Below, in pieces: positions 51,018 to 60,394 of a stretch of DNA of 60,394 nucleotides. Source of the stretch: Chalara sp. BL73. Lineage: Eukaryota > Ascomycota > Leotiomycetes > Helotiales. Both the position numbers and the translations under genes were made by a program. The stretch's first letter is position 1, and every line of letters begins with the position of its first letter. Under the pieces are notes generated by a model. The model had not been told where the DNA came from. It searched no databases and saw only the letters and a program-made list of their open reading frames with translations. Location: contig CAKJVC010000078.1 of NCBI GenBank assembly GCA_918026815.1, positions 1-60,394 of the forward strand, given 5' to 3'.

Positions 51018-54000
51018 CTGATGGTGTTAGCCAATGTAGCCTTAGGAGATCTAGACATTTGAGAGAATGAATTATCTGGTAAGCAAATACAGAAAATCGT
51101 GCCAGCTGCTGCATTATTTGTTAGGAATTACGTACCATTGGATATATTTTTACTGCATCGATAGCTTGGTGGCGACTCCTGGAAGAGCAAATCGAGGTTT
51201 GGATGTTTATTGCTACTTCACCCTGAGCTCAGGGGGTGTGTTTTTGAGGTTGAAATCCTGGGAACCCACTTTGTTGAGTCGTCCGGTAGTATAAACTCAT
51301 CGAAATTATGTTCACCCCGGGGGAGTTATCGATACGAATCCAGATGGTTCTATAGCAGATAATGGGTCTCTGCGAGCTTGCCTAAGTCAGGGTATCAAGT
51401 ATTCAACACTATTGTTCTTCCTGTCAAAATAGATATATCATTAGGGAAGTCCTCGATACCAGCGGTCTCCTCGCCTTCACATTTTACCGCTTGTCTATCT
51501 TTACAGAAGGAGCACTTATTACACAACCTGCACGGAATGACTAGTCGGTCATTCGTCTGTTATTTTGCGAAATTGGACATCCCAGACTGGGCTGAGGTAT
51601 TGTAGAACATAGAAATTGGGAGTACGAGGTAGAGTTTAAAAGGGAGCAGGAGAAGTGCAATTTGTATCTAGTAACATGATTGTAGCTACAGACACCGGGG
51701 AGCCAGGCGCGTGCCATGATCTTCCTCAAAAGATTAAGCTGGAAAGGATAACGGATCATTGGAATATCTCAGGCATGTCCAGCCGAGGAGAGCGAATGCA
51801 GAATATATATGCTGGTAAGAACTCCTTAAGAATAGTTGCAAGTCTTGGAGATAATGGATTCCATACATAAGGATACCTTGGATCGGGGGCTGTAGGAGAA
51901 TCTGGGAAATTAACTGACGGGTGTAATCTCTCATCACATTAAACTCCATGAATTGAATATCCGACGCAGATCGTCAGCAGTTCTCCTGCAGGAATCATCC
52001 AAGAACTAAACATTAGACGAAGGTGCAATGGCGCGCGCCATAACGTAGCCTTTTCTAAACCTAACGCCGACAGTTAACCCATCTCCTTGCCTCTATTAAA
52101 ACAATTTCCAATCCGAAACGCTCGAAGATCTCCATCGTGCTGCCGTGCGCTATGGCAGAAGGATAGTTTGCGTAACTCCAGTGTTTTTGCGCACGCTCTT
52201 CTTTCTATGTCGAAACTTCTGCGATGTCGTCAACTCGGCTCTGCAAAAACAGAACACGTATAAGTATATTGGGCTAGCTGAAATACATTAAATGAAGCGC
52301 ACAGAGCTGACAGGTTTGCAGATAGAAGAATGTGTTGGTTGCAATCATCTTATGCTGGCCATATTGCGTTCGATCAACTCGGTAGAGATTTTCGAATATC
52401 CGGCTTCTTCAGCAGCAAGTACTTGTCTTTACGTACAGGCACAATTATACAGTTTGGGAAATAGGAGTATGGAAGTGTCATGGTGGTACGGAACTGGGGC
52501 CAGTAATCACCAAACCGTAGAGGCAGTCATCAAACAATCTATGCTATTCCGTAGTAACGACAAAGTACATGAACGGCCAGACTTGGGTGTAATATAATAG
52601 AGACTTGTGGCACAAGGGCTACTTCGAGAAGCTGCATTCCTTTCTCACTACTCTATGGCCCGCACCCGTTGGTGATCAGCATGTTACCTCGACGTCATTA
52701 GTTACGTGCGGAAAAATCCGCAAAAGTAGCCGGCTGTACATTAAGATGAAAGATGAAAACCAGAAGCTAACATCTTATTATGGAGTGGCGTGAACTGTTG
52801 TCAAGATCGTGAAGAAACACGTTGTCAGATCATAGTGAGTGCGGCTGAATTTGCCCTCAAGCTTCTCCCAATTTTCTACAGCCAGGCAAACACATTCCGC
52901 GAGGCTGTTAATAACAACCATCTTCTAACTATCGCCGCTACCCCGCACCAGCCAGATCGACTTCTGGAAGCTTCTTCATGCACGAGGACAAGAACGGCAC
53001 CAGGAGATACCAGGTTCTTCTCTTATCGTCTTTGAAAGGCCGCCTTGTCTTTGTTGTTCAAATACTAACATGCCTGAACAGAAGTCGCCCAACGCCTGCT
53101 TTATTACCCCTGGCTTTGATTTACAATGCTTCAGTAACAGTTCTCAACAGATAAAAGAACTATACCAAGTTCTCCTCCAAACAAAGCGGCAACTCTTCCT
53201 CCTCCTCCTTCAAATATCCCGCCTCCGTCCTTAAAATTGTGCCAGAAACTCAAACACAGATCCCAAGTGGACAACTATAAAGAGCAGGGATGAAACGAAT
53301 AATAAAAGTTAGAACTACGGACAGAGAATAGAGCTGCGGCGTATATAGCACTAGGGAAGCGAGAAGAAAGACATACACATTCCAGCAGAAACAAAGCCCA
53401 CTCATCTTGTCCTATGCGGAACGAACGCCTTTCCAGAGTTACCCCGCTTCAAATACTACCCCGCACACGGGCGATGTTATATCCACCCAAGCGGTGACTT
53501 TCCACGTTGCTATCTCAGTTGCTGCAATATTGCACACTACCACTAAGGGAGGTGTCACATAAACCTGACATTAAGGCGTTCTTCAACAGAGGAGTGATCT
53601 AACGCGAAGTCCTTCATACAATCCCCAAAAAGAAATTTTAATGGCAGACTCTATTTCGCTGAATCTTGACTCCCACAGACGTTTCCCCGGAATGATCGCT
53701 TCCTACAGCAGCGGATCACATGGAACAGAAGCTAAATATACTGGACGGAAGTTTCAGCTTACAGACGGGCAGGAAAAGGGTGATACGGTACGAAAGAAAA
53801 TGGAGAGGAAACAGTGATACGATGGCTTAAGACAAGGATAAAGCTCTGAGATGCATGCGTGCATGTTCAGCTGCAGAACTGCAGAACATCCTGCCTTCTT
53901 GAACCTATTGCCAAAAGACTCTTCTCCATATCCAAACAGGCCACGGTCAGCACGCTGACTGCCCTTCGGCCTGCAAACAACGTACTTATCTAGCGTCTAC

Positions 54001-55265
54001 TCGTTATCCTCTCCCCTCGATCAAAAGCGCATAAGCCTAGTATTCCTTGCCAAAACCGCAAGGTGCAAAGAGCTGCTTGACTGGAGAGGGCAAAGGCATT
54101 TATTGCCTTGCAAGCTTACCAAAGTTCTGCGCTGTGCTGTGGCCCATCCCAAGCTTCTGGGAACATTCGATCAGTAGGTAAAGCTGCAACGGATGCAATT
54201 TCATTCAGGCAGGGCAATGGCCTGCGGTTCAAATTAAGCGAAGCTCTCCTGAATACCTATTTCCATTCTTAGCTTCGCTTGCTTGCCGTTAAACTTTTGT
54301 GACTCGGCCAATTGCGCTTGGGCTTGGGAATCCTTGGCGTATTAATGTGTTCAAGCCTTGGACAGTTGTGAGAGCAATATATTTTAAACTTCTACGAGGC
54401 ATTTTAAGTGAGAGGACCCTTTTTTTTCTTTTTGAAATATTGAAACACGTACATTCCATATTCTTGCCCATTTTTCCTGAGGCTAGCGCCGCTGGGCTCC
54501 ATCACCCGTATGAGCACTACTGCGACGGTGGGATATACCCGGCTATCCACCCGGGAATGCTGGTAAGTGTTTAGCTCTCTCGCTTTTCATTAAAAAACTC
54601 GAGGAGCATTGTAATTTTTGCTGGCACTTAAGCTGCACCTCAGGCATATTCTCTTGATGGAATGATCGCTACGATATCTGCAAAATGTTGAGAACGTGGC
54701 ATAAACGCGTTGTCTCATCTCCGGATCCGACGGAAGAGTCCACGCCCCCCCACCGGGGGATTCTGGTGAATGGGCCTTGGCAGGGGCGGGCGAATTGTGT
54801 AGATTATTGCTCCACAGGGAAGCGGCTCCCTCCAGCATTTAGCGAGATCACCATAAGCTCGAGAGTCTGGATACGGCCTGGCACGTATATGTGTTGATGG
54901 GGCACCATGTATTGGACAAGGAAAAACCGTTATCGTTCTGGCACTTGGCTCGATGTTCATGATCCACTCAAGGATTTCACGTAGTCGAACTCGCCAGATG
55001 TTACGGAAGCCAGGTCCTGGGAGCAATAGAAGCTCAGCAATCAGTCGATGTAACCAAGGGTCAATCCTGCACAGTGGGTGCTAGGGTTTATGGATAACTC
55101 CATCAGTGTTTAAACTGTCGCATGTCTCTTCTTTTCCTCTTCAACGGCCTCTAGCTCTAGTCAGTCTTTAATTGTTGCGTGCCGTTGATCATCGCAATCC
55201 TTCCTTGCCTGCTTAATCATTAATCCCACCAACAGCTTGCTCTTCAGTTGTTGACAATTGCAAAT
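51018..55265. other. Intergenic stretch, no supported gene
   Basis: About 4.2 kb. ORFs at 52292-52597, 52790-53035, 54299-54574 and 54715-55026 (minus) have no firm motif. Near 54740-54900 one plus frame reads ILVNGPWQGRANC and LPPAFSEITIS, faintly like a multicopper-oxidase segment, with stops on both sides. The last 200 bp before 55266 hold the WSC gene promoter. Confidence 0.4.
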
Positions 55266-56387
55266 ATGCGATCCACGTGCGCCGTGCTGGCGAGTGCTTT
55301 GTTGCTCTCGACAGCAAACGGGCAGCCGGTTGAAGCAACTGAAGTGCAGCAGCCAACCGAGGTTTTGGGGTACGCCTACAGTGGATGCTTCACCGAGCCC
55401 TCAAATGCACGAGCTTTGAGCGCGAGTTCGTACTTTGACGATCTCATGACCCTGGAGAAGTGTGCTGTTGCTTGCGGCTCGTTTAATGTTTTTGGTGTCG
55501 AATATGGCCGGGAGTGCTGGGTATGTAGATCTTTTCCTGAATCTTCGTCGATCATGGGAGGGTACCATGGCCTGTCCAAGGTCTCTTGTATGTCGTCAGA
55601 AAAGTTGTAGACAGTGCTGATGTAATATTTCAGTGTGGAAATGCTCTGGACTCAGGCAGTCTTACGGCACCTGAGAGCGACTGCAATTTCAACTGTCCAG
55701 GAAACTCCAGTCAAATATGTGGTGCGGGAAATCGTCTCAACGTCTACACAAAACCGTCTTCTCAGCCCACCTCGACCACCTCTACCGCACCAGCTCCAAC
55801 ATCAACCTCAACTTCTCAATATGAAGCGTTGGGATGCTATACCGAGGGTACTAAAGGTCATGCTCTCGACAGCGCAACTTACTATGATGATGCTATGACA
55901 ATCGACAAGTGTGAGGCAGTCTGCAGCGCCTACACGTACTTCGGTGTTGAGTATGGTCGGGAATGCTACTGTGGAAACACCCTCGGAGAAGGCAGCGGGC
56001 CGACCCAAGCCAGCGAATGCTCCTTTACTTGCCCTGGCAACAGCGCTCAGTTCTGGTAAGAACATTTCTGTTAGTAAGATTGAAGTGCAAGAGACAACGC
56101 TGACTATGGACGAACAGTGGTGCCGGTAGCAGGCTAAGCTTGTACAAGAAAAAGACCGCCGCGCCTTCCACGACAACGACGACAGCGCCGACCTCAACAA
56201 GCGCGGTACCTTCAGTCACATCCACAACCTCTTCCGAGCCCATAGAGACTGGCGTGTGTAAAAAGAAGAAGCGCACCATCAACCAAGAAGCCCAATATGA
56301 ATGTAAGTCGTCTTCCGTATTGTTTTAGATGAAGAACTAAACATAGATAGACCGCCACCTCCAGCTTTGATCAACGGGCAACGCTAA
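55266..56387 (+). CDS. Secreted protein with two WSC carbohydrate-binding domains
   Basis: Exons 55266-55520, 55634-56055, 56118-56302 and 56365-56387 give 294 residues. A signal peptide (MRSTCAVLASALLLSTANG) is followed by WSC domain 1 (about 35-125): GYAYSGCFTEPSNARALS, CAVACGSFNVFGVEYGRECW joined across intron 1 to CGNAL, then NCPGNSSQICGAGNRLNVY. A Thr/Ser/Pro linker leads to WSC domain 2 (about 150-240) with the same Cys pattern (EALGCYTEG, FGVEYGRECYCGN, TCPGNSAQFCGAGSRLSLY). A second Thr-rich linker and a basic end follow (GVCKKKKRTI). WSC domains bind glucans and occur in wall sensors and in secreted enzymes. There is no membrane helix or GPI tail, so this is a free or wall-bound secreted protein. 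The last intron (GTAAGT, 62 bp) yields a seven-residue terminal exon; without it the ORF ends at 56328. Confidence 0.83.
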
Positions 56388-59300
56388 AACGCCGTACCTG
56401 GTGCCGCGACGGCTCCTAGACATGCTTCGTTCAAAGTAGACCCATTACGAAGCGGCCTTAATCATATAATTTAATATAGAGCAGCTACCAATATTAATTG
56501 AGGTTGACTCCAAGTTTTGTCTTGTGTTGCTGCATTGTGATTGATTTCTTGCCGCGTCAGGTCCTGCCATACAGCGTTCATTCTGAAAAGCATGTTCGGT
56601 GACGTGATGTGGGCTACGAAGTGGAGGGATTCCCCGATGTCAAGAAGCCTCTCACCTAGGGGTAGCACACTACCGCCTTGGTCAAGTGATCATACGTTCC
56701 CCCAAGCTCACTTCATCAACAAACCTATGACGTCGGCTTTGATCATGCCACATATTCGGGTGGGAGTCTAAATCCGCCGTCCTGAGAATCCGACGGCAAG
56801 CCTTCTCCACCTTCTTGCGGGTACCTTAAGCGTAAGCTACGCAGCAGATCAAACGATTCGCAAAATTGAAAGAAAATAGGTCGGTGGGACGTACGGCAGG
56901 AAAAGGGGTACAGCAACCGATCGACGGCGACCACATCATCCAGGCTCGACCGGATATGAACATGTCAAGACCGGAACGCGGAACGGGACGCGCAGCATAG
57001 AATACAGGTACCCGCTTGACGAGGACAACTGGCACGGCTCGTTCGCGCCTGTAGACTATATGCTCGTTGGTATGGGAAATTTACGAACCGTTCTGAGAAG
57101 CGCGGCTTTCGCTTTCGTTGGTGTTTCGACGGATGTTAGAGGAATTATCACTCAGCAACTTGGCGAATGGGTCCTTGTAGCCATTGAATGGGAATGAGTT
57201 GGAACTAATATACTGTATATATATCAGAACTTACACCATGTTCGTAAACCCCTCTGATTAGGCTCGGAGTGTACAGAGCATAATGTCTCAACGCTGGTCT
57301 TCGCATCCCCATATAAAACTTTCATGTAAGCAAAAGAGACCAAACAACCGGGCGTGAATACAAACTCAAGCTTACTGTCCCGACAGAAAACCAGCAGCCT
57401 CTCGACCTTCTCCTTAAGGTGAACCGACAAGGGGGACCAAACCTCGTTGGAAGAGGGCGATTCGCACCCGGCAGCTTCGGCCAGGTCCGTACTACCGCGC
57501 GTGGCTATGCGCCAGTCCCTTACCAATCCCCGCCCTGCGTTCCGCCAGCAGTGGCCGCTCCGACCTGCCAATCTGCCACATCTACACGGCTAACTTCGTC
57601 GGCGCCGGGGCAGGAAAGGGCGGCTCCAGTTCTCTAGGCGAAGGGCCAGACAACGGTGATGGAAAGGGAGCCGTTGGGTGGGAATGGCTGGGTCGGCACG
57701 GTGGATGATTTGATACGGCACGAGGTCCCTCTCTCAGTCTTCTGCCAAAATCGCGATCAACGCGACTCAAGATCGGGGCATTGGAAGAGACGGCGGAAGA
57801 GGACTGGATCAAGGTTTGTTCGTGGGGAAGGGGGTTTGCAGCGGCGATCTTGGGGAAGCATTGGCCGTGGGATGTCGAAGACCTGAGCGAGCGGCGTGAG
57901 ACGCGGTTGAAGATGGCAGATGGATATTATCTGAGGAGGCATCCCATGGCGAGGGCACAGAGGTGGGAGGCTACGCTGCCGAATCCTTCTGATGGAGCGA
58001 GGGTTCCTATTCATCAGATGAGAAGAATCGGAGTCTGTCGTTGAAGGATAATGTGCCGGAGATAGGCAATGAGCCGGGGCGTTGCTTTTGTGAAGCCTAA
58101 AGTTTGCAGCCTGCTTCTCCGCTCGGCATATCATGAATCTTACATATCGTCAAGGCTAGCATTCGCAATATTGTCTGTCCAGACCAAGCATTAAGTATTT
58201 GTGATCCGTGGTCCTCAAAACTTAGCAATATCATACTAACATGCTCAATAGGAGCCACCACGGCTCATATATTGCCTCATTCGTCGCATATTCAACATGA
58301 TCCTGATGAATTCAAACCGCAGATGCCAATGGGTTTAGCAGGGAAATTTGTAACAACCGCGTACGCTGTGCATGGTACGAACATTCTGAATAGCCAGATG
58401 CAAGTTCAGAGCCGGAGATCTTTGCCGTTGACATCAATTTACTACCTGGATATCGAGGCCATGGCCTCACTGCAGCAATGAGCTAAAATACTAAGGAGCC
58501 TTGCGTCTAAAGATGTTAGAAACAATGACCTATTGCCCGGAGAAGTTGCTTGCTCTATGGAAGTGAAGACAAGTGAGCGAATGCAAGCCCCTCAACACCG
58601 CAATGCTAAAGTGGCTACCACCATGCACCATACTGACTTGATTTCGTATTCGAGGTGTCACGTCCGTAATGACCTTGTACGGCTCATATGCGAATAATCA
58701 CAAGAACTACACTCTGGCTACTCTGGCCGAGTACAATACGGCTTATGCCCTGGCCTCTTGATGTATTTACAAAGCTACTCTGACATCATTCCCCATTGTC
58801 AGGGCGAAAACCCCGGCTTGGGATATATAATCGATAGAAAAGGACCAAGACGTGCCATAATCAAGAGCGAAAAGTTGGGCTATAAACGAGCAATATCGCC
58901 ATGGTAGCTCGTATACAAGGCGTATATGCGGAGGGCCGGCGGAACTAGTCGAATAGAGGAAACTGCTTCGAGCGTGGAGGCAAATACATTTTTGAGCAAC
59001 GTGAGCGAAACGGCATGGTATGACAATCTGGCAACACCAATGTTTATTTTATTTTATTTCTATTCAACGCTTTGCGATCAGCGGGAAAGCTTCACAGTGA
59101 GCCGATGGCTTCGTATCCATGGCAAGAGTCATGTGAAAGCCTGAGGCTCCAAGGTCCCAAGACAGCCTCGCCAAGTGCTCGCGAGGCAAATGCGGCCTTA
59201 TTGAAGGAGTTTATGCCTTCAAGACTACATTGATGTTGGAAATTCCATTTTCACCTGGATCACGAGGCGTTGCTCATATTGGATAAAATGCAAAATAAAA

Positions 59301-60379
59301 TTGTTTTGTGGGCAAAAAGAAATTTATTCGTTGGAGTTTGGCCTCGGCGCTGAAAGACTTGAGACCCTGGTGAAACGGGAAGGCAATGCGGGTGGGCGAA
59401 TTGGAGGAGAGGGAAGCCGAGAACCGACGCCGAAATGGGCTTGAGAGGATTTGGCATTTTGCTGTGCCCTTCTTGTGCCTGTACTCGGCCTGACTAAATT
59501 ATTATTGTTTGTTTTCAGGAGGCGGCTCGTCCCCGCTCGTGATGGGCCCAAAAAAGGTTTTTGCAAAGAAGCAACTAGGCACTCGTAGAAAATACTGTTT
59601 AGAAGAATGTGAATGACGGGCATTTGCTGGATGTGGATAAGCATCTTATGACATAACCACGAGTCTCGATGCGATGGATGCACGATGTTCTTGAAATAGC
59701 TGGATTTCCTAATCGTATGTTCGTGTTGGTTGGCGCGTTAAGGGCTGGAGGGGTGGCTGTGCCTCCTCTGGGAGGCCTGTACTACTGCTATGGTATAGCA
59801 TAGTACAATAGGTGGATGGGGCGCTTGATTGGGGTAAAAGCGAGTACCCCAAAGGAGATCAAAGGGGTCCGCAAAAGGGTAGTAGTCATAGTGGTCATAG
59901 GGGTCTTATACTGTAGGGAGACCGAACCAATAGATTTGTATTCCCACTGGTCCTTCAGGCGTCCTTCGGGGTGTTCAGCCACTGTAACAATCCAATGCTG
60001 ACAGGGATGCTGGTTTCCACCGTAGAAAAAAGGACATCCCTTTTTATTATCGTTGTGGTGAGCCTAGAAGCATCACCATCAGAATGGACATCGTCAGGCT
60101 GTGAATAATGCTGTTTGTAGCATACGAAAATGAATCAGCGTTTGCCCCAAAACCACGCTCGGCCATGCCATGCCATGCCCGCAGAACCCCGAACAGATGG
60201 TACCTGAAAACTGCTGTTTTTAGGCTGACCCGTATTTGCTTGGCCAACCTTCCCTTCTCCCCTAATCTTTCTCTCTCTCCCTCTCTCGTGTTTGTGTCCC
60301 TAGTGCATAGGGCTAGCCGCAGCCCGTGGTTGGCTTCTTCGTGATCCAATTAACACTCTGACACATCCAGCCAACAATC
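56388..60379. other. Intergenic stretch of about 4 kb
   Basis: No supported gene. ORFs at 57224-57571 (minus), 57419-57637, 57757-58134 (minus) and 57781-58044 lie in a GC-richer patch (about 57.4-58.1 kb) and overlap on both strands; no family was recognised. Hairpins occur at 59762-59807, and AGGGG words near 59749, 59863 and 59899. Confidence 0.45.
59762..59807. repeat. Two adjacent hairpin-forming inverted repeats
   Basis: GCCTCC-TCTG-GGAGGC (59762-59777) is a perfect 6-bp-arm hairpin. GTACTACTGCTAT and ATAGCATAGTAC (59780-59807) pair over 12 positions with one bulged base around a short loop. Confidence 0.55.
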
Positions 60380-60394
60380 ATGGGTCAGGGTGAG
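60380..60394 (+). CDS. Possible start of a gene running off the right edge
   Basis: ATGGGTCAGGGTGAG reads MGQGE, preceded by CCAACAATC, a fair fungal start context (A at -3 is absent but CA-rich). Upstream is a strong pyrimidine tract (CTTTCTCTCTCTCCCTCTCTCG near 60267-60288), common before fungal start sites. An N-terminal MG suggests possible N-myristoylation. Only five codons are visible, so no product can be named. Confidence 0.3.

Noticed and set aside
57419..58134. GC-richer patch with several 70-125 codon ORFs on both strands
   Set aside because: No frame shows a recognisable family and there is no consistent intron model; kept as intergenic.

Overview
The window looks like chromosomal DNA of a filamentous ascomycete (Pezizomycotina). 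Genes sit on both strands, are cut by short spliceosomal introns (mostly 45-75 bp, GTNNGT donors, CTAAC/CTGAC-type branch sites), and encode typical fungal families: Prp4 spliceosomal kinase, TMA7, a Ran1/Pat1-like kinase, a GPR1/FUN34/YaaH transporter, WSC proteins and a P450. A Leotiomycete-like source is my impression from protein style only; it was not tested. No bacterial, viral, CRISPR or organellar feature was seen, and no tRNA was recognised.

Layout. 1-1113: 3' part of an unknown gene. 1.1-8.1 kb: decayed DNA holding a GH72 glucanosyltransferase relic that has lost its catalytic middle, and a frameshifted relic of a STAND-type (NLR-like) gene. 8.8-18.2 kb: conserved membrane protein, Rnl2-like RNA ligase, cysteine-rich secreted peptide, cytochrome P450 and TMA7. 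18.6-33.1 kb: Prp4 kinase, Ser/Pro-rich protein, acetate-type transporter, phenol 2-monooxygenase-like flavoprotein, PAQR receptor, PCI-like protein and an unknown three-exon gene. 33-46 kb: two gene-poor stretches (about 6.3 and 5.4 kb) flanking a Ran1/Pat1-like kinase. 46-56 kb: membrane protein, short-chain dehydrogenase, BTB/POZ protein and two-WSC secreted protein. 56-60.4 kb: gene-poor; a possible start codon (MGQGE) lies at the right edge.

How the genes relate. I see no biosynthetic cluster or operon-like unit. The P450, flavin monooxygenase and dehydrogenase are far apart with housekeeping genes between them. Head-to-head pairs that may share promoters are TMA7/prp4, PAQR/PCI and membrane protein/SDR. 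The flavoprotein and the PAQR gene converge.

Most unusual points: the GH72 relic with its two ends kept and its centre gone; the decayed STAND gene with pinpointed frameshifts; a 9-nt internal exon in the PAQR gene; two apparent GC-AG introns; TMA7 introns that are both multiples of three without stops; and a ten-cysteine secreted peptide with a partial echo of its motif just downstream. Exon borders were read by eye from splice signals and frame; no alignment or transcript data were available.
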